A stretch of DNA of 64,000 nt from Flavobacterium sp. 245 (GTDB lineage: Bacteria > Bacteroidota > Bacteroidia > Flavobacteriales > Flavobacteriaceae). Shown here in pieces: positions 26,626 through 35,596 of the stretch. Below the pieces are notes generated by a model. That model worked only from the letters and a program-made list of their open reading frames with translations, did not search any database and was not told the DNA's origin. Where the stretch lies: NCBI RefSeq assembly GCF_004362055.1, contig NZ_SNXB01000001.1, forward strand, positions 248,001 to 312,000, written 5' to 3'. The number at the start of each line of letters is the position of its first letter. Within the stretch, counting starts at the first letter, position 1. The translations under genes were made by a program, and so were the position numbers.

Positions 26626-28230
26626 TTATTCTGTAATCGGTGCTCCTGCTAAAATTTCAGCATTAGCAAATTCTTCAAACTTGGCAAAATTAGCTTTGAA
26701 TTTTTGAGCTAATTCTAACGCTTTTTTATCGTATAAATCTTTGTCTGCCCAAGTATTTCTTGGATTTAAAATTTCCTCAGGAACGTTTGGACAAGATTGT
26801 GGTTTTGCAATTCCAAATACTGCGTGATCTTTATACTCTACATTATCAAGTTCTCCGTTTAATGCAGCAGTAATCATAGCACGAGTATATTTTAATTTCA
26901 TTCGGCTTCCAGTTCCGTAAGGACCTCCAGTCCATCCTGTGTTGATTAACCAAACTTTTACTCCCGCATCTTTCATTTTTTTGCTTAACATTTCAGCATA
27001 TTTTGTTGGGTGCAAAGGCATAAAAGGCGCACCAAAACAAGCAGAGAAATTTGGCTGTGGCTCCGTTACACCAGCTTCTGTTCCTGCAACTTTTGCAGTA
27101 TATCCAGAAATGAAATGGTAAGCTGCCTGACCTGGAGTCAATTTTGAAATTGGAGGCAGAATTCCGAAAGAATCTGCTGTTAAGAAAAATATATTTTTAG
27201 GGTTCTGTCCAATTGAACCTGGCTGAATATTATCAATGTGTGTTATTGGGTAACTTACACGAGTATTTTGAGTAATTGAAACATCATCATAATCAACTTC
27301 GTTTGTTCCAGTTTTGAAAACCACATTTTCTAAAAGAGCACCTTTTTTGATTGCTCTATAAATATCTGGTTCATTCTCTTCAGATAAGTTGATTACTTTA
27401 GCGTAGCATCCTCCTTCAAAATTGAAAACTGAATTCTCGCTTGTCCATCCGTGTTCATCGTCTCCAATTAATTTACGTTCTGGATCTGCAGATAAAGTTG
27501 TTTTTCCAGTTCCTGATAATCCGAAGAAAATTGCAGTATCTCCGTTTTTACCAACATTGGCGCTGCAATGCATTGGAAGTGTATTTTCGAAAACTGGCAA
27601 AATGAAGTTTAAAGCAGAGAAAATTCCTTTTTTCATTTCTCCTGTATAACCAGTTCCGCCAATTAGTGCAATTTTTTTAGTAAAATCTAAAATAGCAAAA
27701 TTAGATTGACGCGTTCCGTCAACAGCAGGATCTGCCATAAAACTTGGAGCACAAACTACTGTCCAATCTGGAGTGAAATTTGCTAATTCTGACTCTTCTG
27801 GTCTTAAGAACATATTGTAACAAAACAAGTTTGACCAAGCTGTTTCAGTTACTACACGAACATTTAATCTGTAATTGTTATCAGAACAAACGTATGAATC
27901 GCGAACAAAAACTTCTTTGTCTGATAAAAACGCTGTTACTTTTTTATATAATTTTTCAAAAGCTTCTGGTGCAAAAGGAATATTTACATTTCCCCACCAA
28001 ACTTTATCTTCTGTAATCGAGTCTTTTACAATAAAACGGTCTTGTGGAGAACGCCCTGTAAATTCACCTGTATTAATCGCCAACGCTCCAGTAGAGCTCT
28101 CGACACCTTGGCCTGACTGCAAAGTAATGGCATGCAATTCATCTGGGGATAATTGATAGCGAACTTTAGCATTTTCAATTCCTAATTCTTTTAACGAAAT
28201 CGATTGCGAGAAAAGTGTGTTAGTGTCCAT
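26626..28230 (-). CDS. pckA: Phosphoenolpyruvate carboxykinase (ATP)
   Basis: 534 residues. It converts oxaloacetate and ATP to phosphoenolpyruvate and CO2 in gluconeogenesis. The P-loop FFGLSGTGKTTLSADP, the kinase-2 motif LIGDDEHGW and the N-terminal GRSPQDRFIV are all present, with the ATP-specific GTGSRMKLKYTRAMI segment. The length matches ATP-type enzymes. It is preceded by a TAATTTTG promoter box and ends at a shared terminator. Confidence 0.97.
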   Translation of the reverse strand: MDTNTLFSQSISLKELGIENAKVRYQLSPDELHAITLQSGQGVESSTGALAINTGEFTGRSPQDRFIVKDSITEDKVWWGNVNIPFAPEAFEKLYKKVTAFLSDKEVFVRDSYVCSDNNYRLNVRVVTETAWSNLFCYNMFLRPEESELANFTPDWTVVCAPSFMADPAVDGTRQSNFAILDFTKKIALIGGTGYTGEMKKGIFSALNFILPVFENTLPMHCSANVGKNGDTAIFFGLSGTGKTTLSADPERKLIGDDEHGWTSENSVFNFEGGCYAKVINLSEENEPDIYRAIKKGALLENVVFKTGTNEVDYDDVSITQNTRVSYPITHIDNIQPGSIGQNPKNIFFLTADSFGILPPISKLTPGQAAYHFISGYTAKVAGTEAGVTEPQPNFSACFGAPFMPLHPTKYAEMLSKKMKDAGVKVWLINTGWTGGPYGTGSRMKLKYTRAMITAALNGELDNVEYKDHAVFGIAKPQSCPNVPEEILNPRNTWADKDLYDKKALELAQKFKANFAKFEEFANAEILAGAPITE

Positions 28231-28264
28231 AAATTTTAAGTTGTGTGTGATAATTGATAGAAAG

Positions 28265-28272
28265 CAAAATTA
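28265..28272 (-). promoter_or_regulatory. Bacteroidota -7 promoter box of pckA
   Basis: The minus strand reads TAATTTTG, 34 nt before the ATG. The rest of the 300-nt spacer up to 28530 is A+T rich with no gene or clear hairpin. Confidence 0.5.
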
Positions 28273-28530
28273 CAGTTTTATTGTAAATCCTTTAAAAATA
28301 TTTCAATTTCACTTTTATTTATGTCAAAAAAGCAAAAATTAACCTTTAAATTCAATAAAATAAAAAAATAAGAGCCTCTAAATTGTTTTCTTATAACTTA
28401 TTACGTGAAAATGTTATATTTTTTTCTTTTTCAAGCAAAAAATAAAATAAACTCACACAAATAAGATTATATGTTATTTATGAGACAAAATTAAATATTA
28501 ATTTTTAGATAGAATTTTTTATTCGGCATT

Positions 28531-28917
28531 TTATGATTTTTGCCTCAAAATCGCAACAAATAACGTTAGCCAGGCAACAATTAATAGCAATCCGCCTAAA
28601 GGTGTTGCGAATCCTATAAATTTAAAATCGAATAAAGTGAAGTTTTTTGTAGCTAATAAATAGATTGAGCCGCTAAAAAGAAGTACACCGCCAACAACTA
28701 GATTATAAATTGTTTTTAATGTTTTTTCGGCGATATCTTTTCGGGTAGAAATAAAGAACAAAAAGAAAGCGTGGTACATTTGATAGCGAACTCCAACTTC
28801 AAAAGTATTTAACTCCTCTACAGATAAATATTTTTTTAGCAAATGAGCTCCAAAAGCGCCTAAAATAATAGCTAACATTCCTATAAAAGCTCCCGTCAAA
28901 ACTATTCTTCTTTTCAT
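28531..28917 (-). CDS. DUF423 family membrane protein
   Basis: 128 residues from ATG 28917, with four membrane helices. DUF423 landmarks are the glycine-rich GAFIGMLAIILGAFGAHLLKK, then the YQMYHAFFLF block and the C-terminal GFATPLGGLLLIVAW. The longer frame begins at a TTG at 28944 that lies inside a TATTTTTG promoter box (28942-28949), so the shorter start is preferred and gives the usual family length. Function unknown. Confidence 0.88.
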   Translation of the reverse strand: MKRRIVLTGAFIGMLAIILGAFGAHLLKKYLSVEELNTFEVGVRYQMYHAFFLFFISTRKDIAEKTLKTIYNLVVGGVLLFSGSIYLLATKNFTLFDFKFIGFATPLGGLLLIVAWLTLFVAILRQKS

Positions 28918-28941
28918 GTTTTTGTTTTTCTTATTACGATG

Positions 28942-28949
28942 CAAAAATA
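28942..28949 (-). promoter_or_regulatory. Bacteroidota -7 promoter box of the DUF423 gene
   Basis: The minus strand reads TATTTTTG, 24 nt before the ATG. Confidence 0.5.
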
Positions 28950-29060
28950 CTTAATACAATTCTAAAAAGACATTTCATTTTTCCAAAATATATAGCAATA
29001 GCTGAAAAATCTATCTTTTAACTCATTTCAAAAAAAATACACATTTTATTTTATTTTCAA

Positions 29061-29091
29061 TTGTTATATTTATAACATTTTAATATATTTG
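29061..29091 (+). promoter_or_regulatory. Promoter of the saccharopine-dehydrogenase-like gene
   Basis: TTG (29061-29063), a 20-nt spacer and TATATTTG (29084-29091) match the Bacteroidota housekeeping consensus. The ATG follows 17 nt after the box. Confidence 0.72.
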
Positions 29092-29108
29092 TGTTATATA
29101 TTTAAAAC

Positions 29109-30473
29109 ATGAGAAGCATTTTAATTTTCGGAGCCGGCCGTTCAGCATCATCGCTTATCCGATATTTACTTTCGAAATCTGAGAGTGAGAACCTTCATTT
29201 AATGGTTGCGGACTTATCTTTGGCTTTAGCTGAAAAAAAGACACAGAAACACCCAAATGCAACTCCAATTGCTTTAGATATTTTTAATTCTGAAGAAAGA
29301 AAATCGGCAATCGAAAAAGCTTCGATCGTCATTTCGATGCTTCCGGCACATTTGCATATTGAAATTGCCAAAGACTGTCTTCATTTCAAAAAACATCTTG
29401 TTACTGCATCTTATATAAGTGATGCCATGCAGGGGCTTGACGAAGAAGCAAAGAAAAACAATTTGATTTTTATGAATGAAATTGGCCTTGATCCCGGAAT
29501 TGATCATATGAGTGCCATGAAAGTAATTGATGAAATCAGGTCAAAAGGCGGTAAAATGCTTTTGTTTGAATCTTTCTGCGGTGGACTTGTAGCACCTGAA
29601 TCTGACAATAATTTGTGGAATTATAAATTTACCTGGGCACCTAGAAATGTGGTTTTAGCAGGTCAAGGAGGCGCAGCCAAATTTATTCAGGAAGGAACTT
29701 ATAAATACATTCCTTACAGCGCATTATTTCGCAGAACCGAATTTCTGGAAGTAGAAGGTTATGGAAAATTTGAAGCGTATTCAAATCGGGATTCACTTAA
29801 ATACAGATCGGTTTACGGGCTTGATGATATTTTGACTTTATACAGAGGAACAATTCGAAGAGTTGGTTTTTCGAAAGCTTGGAATATGTTTGTTCAACTC
29901 GGAATGACAGATGACAGTTATGTTATAGAAGATTCTGAAAACATGAGTTATCGCCAATTTATGAATTCGTTTTTGCCTTATCATCCAACAGATTCTGTTG
30001 AGATCAAAACCCGTTTTATTCTTAAAATTGATCAGGATGATATTATGTGGGATAAACTTTTGGAACTGGATTTATTTAACCCAGATAAAAAATTGAACTT
30101 ACCTAATGCAACTCCGGCTCAGATTTTAGAAAAAATATTAACGGACAGCTGGACTTTGGAAACAGGAGACAAAGACATGATTGTAATGTATCATAAATTC
30201 GGTTATGAACTAAACGGCGAGAAGAAGCAAATTGACTCTAAAATGGTCTGCATTGGCGACGATCAGACTTATACCGCAATGGCAAAAACAGTTGGACTTC
30301 CTGTTGCAATGGCAACGTTGCTTATTTTAAACGGAAAGATTACAACTCCAGGCGTTCAGCTTCCGATAAAAAAGGAAGTTTACGAACCAATACTAACAGA
30401 ATTAGAAGAGTACGGCGTTATTTTTAACGAACAAACTGTGCCTTATTTTGGATATAATCCGGACTTGTTTTAG
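29109..30473 (+). CDS. Saccharopine dehydrogenase family protein
   Basis: 454 residues. The N-terminus is a Rossmann fold (LIFGAGRSASSLIRYL, about 5-20), followed by a saccharopine-dehydrogenase C-terminal-like region with NEIGLDPGIDHMSAMK and SFCGGLVAPESDNN. The dinucleotide-binding and substrate-loop residues look intact. It could be a saccharopine dehydrogenase in lysine metabolism or a related carboxy-aminopropyl dehydrogenase; the sequence alone does not decide. It has its own promoter and terminator. Confidence 0.88.
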   Translation: MRSILIFGAGRSASSLIRYLLSKSESENLHLMVADLSLALAEKKTQKHPNATPIALDIFNSEERKSAIEKASIVISMLPAHLHIEIAKDCLHFKKHLVTASYISDAMQGLDEEAKKNNLIFMNEIGLDPGIDHMSAMKVIDEIRSKGGKMLLFESFCGGLVAPESDNNLWNYKFTWAPRNVVLAGQGGAAKFIQEGTYKYIPYSALFRRTEFLEVEGYGKFEAYSNRDSLKYRSVYGLDDILTLYRGTIRRVGFSKAWNMFVQLGMTDDSYVIEDSENMSYRQFMNSFLPYHPTDSVEIKTRFILKIDQDDIMWDKLLELDLFNPDKKLNLPNATPAQILEKILTDSWTLETGDKDMIVMYHKFGYELNGEKKQIDSKMVCIGDDQTYTAMAKTVGLPVAMATLLILNGKITTPGVQLPIKKEVYEPILTELEEYGVIFNEQTVPYFGYNPDLF

Positions 30474-30522
30474 TCCCGTTTTTTGATTTTTATTTTTTAG
30501 AATTTTTTTTTTAGTTTATTTT

Positions 30523-30561
30523 ATCCGCTTCTATGATGCAAAAGAAGCGGATTTTTTTTTC
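30523..30561 (+). terminator. Rho-independent terminator
   Basis: A 10-bp stem ATCCGCTTCT / AGAAGCGGAT (30523-30532 with 30544-30553) followed by a T run, after the saccharopine-dehydrogenase-like gene. Confidence 0.82.
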
Positions 30562-30621
30562 AAAAAAGGTTCAAAGAGGCAAGGTTTCAAAGGGACAGAG
30601 GTTTTTCTGCTGTGAGTTAGA

Positions 30622-30686
30622 CGCACTGCAGTGCGCCTCTACAAAAAACTCAGAATCTTAGCACCTCAGCAACTTAGAATCTTAAA
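30622..30686. repeat. Palindrome and CTTAGAA-type heptamer words
   Basis: A perfect 14-bp palindrome CGCACTGCAGTGCG (30622-30635) is followed by words cttagca, ctcagca, cttagaa (30650-30686). The same heptamer words in reverse orientation lie at 33961-34001, upstream of blaI, so the two M56 genes and blaI are bracketed by them. Confidence 0.65.
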
Positions 30687-30688
30687 AT

Positions 30689-32044
30689 TTACTTTTCCGA
30701 TTGAATAGTTATCGGTAACGTGTACAACACTCTAACTGGCTGTCCGCTTTGAATTCCTGGATTCCATTTTGGAGAAAGTTTTAAAACACGAATTGCCTCA
30801 TCGCCTAATCCAAAACCTAAATCTTTTACTACTTGAAATTCTGAAAGCGAACCGTCTGTTTCAATCATAAATTCTACTATAATTTTTCCTTCAATTTTAT
30901 CTGCTGGCGATTTAAAATTTTTCCCTACAAATTTGTAGAACTCCAATATGCCACCTGGAAATTCTGGTTGTCTATCTACTGGGTCAACAATAATATCAGT
31001 CGATTTTATGGCGGAAACAGTTGAAGATGGAACTTCTTTTTTTGATTCTGGCGTAGCTTCAACGTCTTTCTTTTCGCTAGTAGTATTTCTTACTTTGTCT
31101 GTATAAACAACCGCTGTTTTAGAAAAATTATTTTCAATAACAGAACTATTTTTAAGAACATCTGTTTTCGTTTCTATTTTAGTTTCCTGCGCTACAATTT
31201 TAACACATAAAAAAGTTACTAAAGCCATGAAAACCGGAACAATAGCCATTTTTTTAAGAACCGCTATATTTCTCGATGTTCTTTTTGTCATCATAATTAA
31301 TCGTTTTTTTGTCACTAAATAATTTAAATTACTGGCCAGGAAAATGGGTTGAATTCCACTTCCTTTTTCTAAAAGCAATTTTTGATAAAATGGAACATTA
31401 TTATATTCTTTCACTATTTCCTGATCGGCAAGAAATTCATGATTGAGTTGAATTGCTTTTTTATAAAACACAAAGAGAGGATTAAACCAAAAAATAGTTT
31501 TTAAAAGCTCAATAAACAAAATGTCGATTGTATGTTTTTGAGTAACATGAACCAATTCGTGCGCGTACAATTCCTCTTCAATATTGCGTTTTTTGTAATC
31601 ATCAGAATTGACAAAAATGTAATTTAAAAAAGTATATGGAAGAATTTTTTCATCAACCAAAACCAATTTCGAATTCTTAAATTTAATTATTGGATTATTG
31701 CTGGATTTAGACATTATTGCCCAAATATTTCTGCCAAATCGTATCGAAAACAGCAATGTAATTATCGCGTATAAACTCCATAAGAAATTTAATTTATAAT
31801 CCGTTTTTTCAGCTGCTCGAACTGGAGTAATTGTTGCCTGATCAATATTTATTTGATTTGAAAAATTCACTGGAATTTCCCTAATAATCTCGAACGTAAT
31901 AAACGGAATCACAAACGAAATTATAATCGAAAAAAGCAAAAAGAATCTGTTAAACTGATGTATTTTTTCCCGCTCTAAAATCAAATGATAAAAAGCAAGG
32001 AAAATTCCCAAAGCAATCGTCGATTTTATAAGAAAGTCTATCAT
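30689..32044 (-). CDS. M56 (BlaR1-type) membrane metalloprotease with C-terminal TonB domain
   Basis: 451 residues. Three N-terminal membrane helices (about 2-20, 36-52, 86-102) precede the M56 protease domain with HELVH (162-166) and HEFLAD (202-207), the zinc site of BlaR1 proteases, facing the cytoplasm. A further helix (about 266-285) leads to a periplasmic linker and a TonB C-terminal domain (about 365-451; EFPGGILEFYKFVG, then VEFMIETDGSL, then VLYTLPITIQ). In BlaR1 this outside position holds a penicillin sensor; here it holds TonB_C. It follows the M56-amidase gene by 123 nt. Confidence 0.87.
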   Translation of the reverse strand: MIDFLIKSTIALGIFLAFYHLILEREKIHQFNRFFLLFSIIISFVIPFITFEIIREIPVNFSNQINIDQATITPVRAAEKTDYKLNFLWSLYAIITLLFSIRFGRNIWAIMSKSSNNPIIKFKNSKLVLVDEKILPYTFLNYIFVNSDDYKKRNIEEELYAHELVHVTQKHTIDILFIELLKTIFWFNPLFVFYKKAIQLNHEFLADQEIVKEYNNVPFYQKLLLEKGSGIQPIFLASNLNYLVTKKRLIMMTKRTSRNIAVLKKMAIVPVFMALVTFLCVKIVAQETKIETKTDVLKNSSVIENNFSKTAVVYTDKVRNTTSEKKDVEATPESKKEVPSSTVSAIKSTDIIVDPVDRQPEFPGGILEFYKFVGKNFKSPADKIEGKIIVEFMIETDGSLSEFQVVKDLGFGLGDEAIRVLKLSPKWNPGIQSGQPVRVLYTLPITIQSEK

Positions 32045-32167
32045 TTTTTCTTTTTTTGAAGTTTAAAACCCGTTAATTAACTGAATTTCCAATATTTTAT
32101 ATGCTAATGATGCGATAGAAATATTTAACTGCCTAATTCAATAGTAATAAGATGTCTTGGTAGACAT

Positions 32168-33586
32168 CTATAATTTGATGAATTCAACTATTTTATTTGC
32201 AATTTCATTTTGCCCATTTTCGCTAGCTAGATAATCTCTATCATTATCATTTGATAAATAGCCAATTTCCACTAATAATGCGGGACATTTTGAGTTTTTA
32301 AGCACATAATAGTTTGCCTCTTTAACCTCTCCTCTAGCAAGTTTTTCATTTGAGATTTTATCAACTAAACTTTTAGCATCTTCCATTGATTTTTCATAAA
32401 AACCATTTTGTTTTGAAACATATGCATTTACCCCATTTTTATTTAGATCTGGTGAGCTATTTACGTGTAAAGAAATTACCAAATTTGGGTTTATCTTGTT
32501 TATTTTCGATACTCTTTCGCTTAATTCTATAAAACTATCATCGTTTCTAAGCAAAATAATTTCAATTTCATCTTTGCCATTCAGCACGCTTATTTTTTTA
32601 GCAATATTTTCCACAATTTTCTTTTCTTGCTCGACACCTATTTGTGCTCCAATATCTTCCCCGCCATGTCCGGCATCAATTACTATAGTCTTTTTGCTGC
32701 CCAATGGTAATGGTTTGAAAGCAAATAATAAAAATAGTATCAAAATACCTGAAACGGCTAAAGATTTCATTACTAAAATTCTTGTTTTTGAAGTGATTTT
32801 TGTCATCATGATAAGTCGTTTTTTTGTTGATAAAAAATTGAAATTGCTAGCCAGATAAATGGGTTGCGAAGTACTTAATTTATTGAATAAAAGCTTTTGA
32901 TATAAACAAACATCATTGTGGGCCATTATTACATTTTCATCTGCCAAAAACTCATGGTTAAGCTGCATGGCTTTTTTGTAAAAAATAAAAATAGGATTGA
33001 ACCAAAATAATGTTTTCAAAATTTCGATAAAAATCACGTCAAGAGTATGTTTTTGCTTTACATGCGCAATTTCATGCGTAAACAATTCTTGTTCTATTAG
33101 TCCATTTTCAAAATCATTTTGATTTATGTAAATGGAATTCCAAAAAGAATAAGGCAAAGTTTCTTCTGAGAGTAAAACCATTCTTATATTTTGATAAAAA
33201 ATGATTTTAGAAATTTTAGCCTTTGATGTGATTCTATAAATATTTTGGATAAATCGATAGCTTAGTATCAACGTAATTGCGATATAAGTTATCCATAAGA
33301 GCGAAAGCCAATAACTGGTTTGTTCTTCTATGTTTATACTTGTCACTTCTTCCTGAATTGGAAGCGTGTTTGCCGTTATATTCTGAAACTTAATTACATT
33401 ATTGTACGCAATAGGAATATCTTGTTGAATTTCAAAAGATATAAAAGACACTGTTATTGAAAAAAACAAACTGACTAATAAAAAATACCTGTTGAAGCGA
33501 AACATTTTTTCTTTTTGCAAGAATAAATGGTACACAACCAAAAGAATACTTAAGCTAATCGTTGATTTCACAAGAAAGTCTATCAT
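32168..33586 (-). CDS. M56 (BlaR1-type) metalloprotease fused to a periplasmic N-acetylmuramoyl-L-alanine amidase
   Basis: 472 residues. The N-terminal part is an M56 protease: membrane helices near 5-24, 35-51 and 92-112, HEIAH (171-175) and HEFLADE (211-217). A fourth helix (about 274-291) is followed by a complete Amidase_3 domain (about 299-472). That domain has DAGHGGED (304-311, zinc His307), EQEKKIVE around Glu321, SLHVNS (372-377, zinc His374) and LLVEIGYLSN (catalytic Glu440). So a cytoplasmic-facing protease is joined to a peptidoglycan-cleaving domain outside. The start overlaps blaI by 4 nt. I infer that it senses or edits peptidoglycan and acts on the repressor. Confidence 0.88.
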   Translation of the reverse strand: MIDFLVKSTISLSILLVVYHLFLQKEKMFRFNRYFLLVSLFFSITVSFISFEIQQDIPIAYNNVIKFQNITANTLPIQEEVTSINIEEQTSYWLSLLWITYIAITLILSYRFIQNIYRITSKAKISKIIFYQNIRMVLLSEETLPYSFWNSIYINQNDFENGLIEQELFTHEIAHVKQKHTLDVIFIEILKTLFWFNPIFIFYKKAMQLNHEFLADENVIMAHNDVCLYQKLLFNKLSTSQPIYLASNFNFLSTKKRLIMMTKITSKTRILVMKSLAVSGILILFLLFAFKPLPLGSKKTIVIDAGHGGEDIGAQIGVEQEKKIVENIAKKISVLNGKDEIEIILLRNDDSFIELSERVSKINKINPNLVISLHVNSSPDLNKNGVNAYVSKQNGFYEKSMEDAKSLVDKISNEKLARGEVKEANYYVLKNSKCPALLVEIGYLSNDNDRDYLASENGQNEIANKIVEFIKL

Positions 33587-33954
33587 TTTTTCTTTTTTTG
33601 AATTTCTGAGTCGATTATTTTTTTAAGATCTTCTAATTCTGAAGCAGATAGATTTGTTTCGGTTGTAAAAAACGAAGCAAATTGTGAGGCCGAATTATTA
33701 AAAAAATTGCTGATTAATCCGTTTACATGTTTCGAAAAATAAGCCGTCTTTTTTACCAACGGATAATACTCTCTTGAATTTCCGAATTCATTATACGCAA
33801 CAAATTTTTTGTCAATCATTCGTTTTAAAAGCGTTGCAACAGTTGTTGTTGCAGGCTTTGGTTCTGGATACGCTTCGAGCAGATCTTTCATAAAAGCCTT
33901 TTCAAGCTTCCAAAGATGTTCCATTAATTGTTCTTCTGAGTTTGATAGTTGCAT
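33583..33954 (-). CDS. BlaI/MecI-type transcriptional repressor
   Basis: 123 residues. A winged-helix N-terminal half has the BlaI pattern: LSNSEEQLMEHLWKLEKAF, then PATTTVATLLKRMIDKKFV and YYPLVKKTAYF. The C-terminal half (about 75-123) is a helical dimerisation part with a charged tail. Members are homodimeric repressors inactivated when a partner M56 protease cleaves them. The downstream M56-amidase gene overlaps it by 4 nt, so the pair is coupled as in bla and mec operons. No beta-lactamase gene is present. Confidence 0.92.
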   Translation of the reverse strand: MQLSNSEEQLMEHLWKLEKAFMKDLLEAYPEPKPATTTVATLLKRMIDKKFVAYNEFGNSREYYPLVKKTAYFSKHVNGLISNFFNNSASQFASFFTTETNLSASELEDLKKIIDSEIQKKKK

Positions 33955-34088
33955 TTTTTTAAGGTTCTAAGGTTCTGAGATTCTAAGTTGCTAAGTTTTT
34001 TAAGCACATTGAAGTTTAATTAATATAATTCTTAATTCTTAATTCTTAATTCTTAATTCTTAATTCTTAATTCTTAATTCTTAATTCA
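33955..34088. repeat. blaI upstream region with heptamer arrays
   Basis: From blaI outward there are degenerate (C)TTAGAA words (33961-34001), then a perfect array of eight CTTAATT units (34031-34086). The array is pure, so it could gain or lose units by slippage, and it lies between the DUF6624 stop and the blaI start. No clear TAnnTTTG box is seen here. Confidence 0.85.
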
Positions 34089-35051
34089 TTATTCTTTAAT
34101 GTTTTCAAGTTTTTCCAATTCAGGCAATTCTTTCTTATAATCTTCTAAATTCCATTCGATATTCATTTTTGCTGCATAATCTGCTATAGGTCCAAGTCCA
34201 ACTTCTGCGCGTCTTTTATCGACATTATCTGGATCAATCAAGGGCGATACATGCCATTTATTAGTTATACTATTCTTTGCTGTTTGACTTCCGTAAATTT
34301 GATGCCTTCCTTCTCTTAAAGCTACTCTATCTTCCAAATACGCCAGATTTATTGGGTTTGCATTTCCATTTTTAACCGCCTGTCTCAACATTGGCAAATA
34401 CTTTTGCTGCTGTTTTAAAGGAGAATGCTGAATGACCAAAAACAAAGTCTTATTTCCCTGAACACCTACAACATTTTTTCCTAACCATCCTCTTTCGTCC
34501 AGTATTTTCATAACCTTGATAAGATTAATACTGTCCTTTTTTATCATGATTTGACCAATACTGTCAATTTTCTTTTTATCAGGTTTTGGTGCTTTATACA
34601 CATTCATAAATTCTCCACGAATTTCCTGATCTTCAGTATAAATCTCCGAAAGTTCTTTTTCCAGCACCTTATCGTAATTTACACCTATAATGTCTAATTT
34701 CTTTTGCAGTTTCTCAATTGTTTTTTCCCAATCTTTTTCTGAATGCAACGGTTTTAAATCCATTTCAACTTGAAGCTCATCCATGTTTTGAAATCCATTG
34801 TCAATTGCCAAATTCAACCATTTAAATGCCTTTTTGTTCTCTTTTGCCATAGATGCAGAACAGCTTGCATTGTAAAAATTCTTCGCAACTTTTTGCTCCA
34901 TTTTAAAAGCTTTTTCATAATAAGCAACAGACATTTTATAGTTTTCCTTCCCATAGCAAGAATCTGCTTTGCGAATCCATTCTTTATAAGTCTGCGCTTG
35001 CGCGGAAAGACAAATCATGACAATAAAACTAAAAGCAATAATATTTTTCAT
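34089..35051 (-). CDS. Exported DUF6624 protein with N-terminal TPR helices
   Basis: 320 residues. A signal peptide (1-19) precedes TPR-like helices (about 25-90, with YKMSVAYYEKAFKM). The C-terminal two thirds match DUF6624: DSINLIKVMKILDERGWLG, then LFLVIQHSP, LPMLRQAVKNG, LAYLEDRVALREGR and QIYGSQ. The same family is often found as exported proteins without known function. It is upstream of blaI on the same strand and follows the small YwqK-like lipoprotein gene. Confidence 0.82.
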   Translation of the reverse strand: MKNIIAFSFIVMICLSAQAQTYKEWIRKADSCYGKENYKMSVAYYEKAFKMEQKVAKNFYNASCSASMAKENKKAFKWLNLAIDNGFQNMDELQVEMDLKPLHSEKDWEKTIEKLQKKLDIIGVNYDKVLEKELSEIYTEDQEIRGEFMNVYKAPKPDKKKIDSIGQIMIKKDSINLIKVMKILDERGWLGKNVVGVQGNKTLFLVIQHSPLKQQQKYLPMLRQAVKNGNANPINLAYLEDRVALREGRHQIYGSQTAKNSITNKWHVSPLIDPDNVDKRRAEVGLGPIADYAAKMNIEWNLEDYKKELPELEKLENIKE

Positions 35052-35068
35052 GGTTTAATGTTAGTGGC

Positions 35069-35491
35069 TTATTTTATTTTTTGTTCCGAGATTAATTCTC
35101 CTTTATTGTAATTTCTGATTTCTTTTAATTTTCCGCTATTCGAATAAAATTTCCATTCTCCAAAATAAAACCAATGCGTTTCAACCGAATTTGTTTCTAA
35201 TTTTGTTTTTCCTTTTGATTCTATTTTTCCGTTTTCGTAATAGCTTTTTACAATGCAGATTCCATTTTTATATTTCTCTGTTTTGTAGATTTTTCCGTTG
35301 ATATACATTTTCCACTTTTTTACCGGAATATCGTGTTTGTAATATTCATACGATTTATAAGTCGTACTGTCCTGTTTATAATTATCAATCCAAACGCCTT
35401 CTTTCTTATGATCAATTTTCTGATTCACCAATTTGCTTTTACAACTTAAAAGCAATAATCCGAATAACAATAATAAAAAATGGCTTTTCAT
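35069..35491 (-). CDS. Lipoprotein with YwqK/MORN-like repeats
   Basis: 140 residues from ATG 35491; a longer frame would use GTG 35521 and would put ten residues before the signal. The signal MKSHFLLLLFGLLLLSC places the lipidated Cys at residue 17. Repeats of the form YxxGxxxxxxxY(E)NGKIES and WKFYSNSGKLKE are like those of YwqK antitoxin and MORN proteins. Probably a surface or periplasmic lipoprotein. The gene ends 17 nt before the DUF6624 start. Confidence 0.72.
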   Translation of the reverse strand: MKSHFLLLLFGLLLLSCKSKLVNQKIDHKKEGVWIDNYKQDSTTYKSYEYYKHDIPVKKWKMYINGKIYKTEKYKNGICIVKSYYENGKIESKGKTKLETNSVETHWFYFGEWKFYSNSGKLKEIRNYNKGELISEQKIK

Positions 35492-35596
35492 AAAAATGAT
35501 TATTTCTACACTTATAGACACTGCTCTACAAATGTAGAAATAAAAATCAAACGTGCAACTTTTATGATCATTTTTTTTAATTAATCATAAAAAAAA

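Noticed and set aside
33583..33954. A beta-lactam resistance operon
   Set aside because: blaI and an M56 partner are present, but no beta-lactamase or penicillin-binding protein gene is near, and the M56 protein has no penicillin-sensor domain.
34031..34086. CRISPR array
   Set aside because: The repeat unit is 7 nt with no spacers, and there are no cas genes in the window. It is a simple tandem repeat.
35069..35491. Toxin-antitoxin pair around the YwqK-like protein
   Set aside because: It has a lipoprotein signal and no adjacent toxin-like gene, so a typical antitoxin role is not supported.
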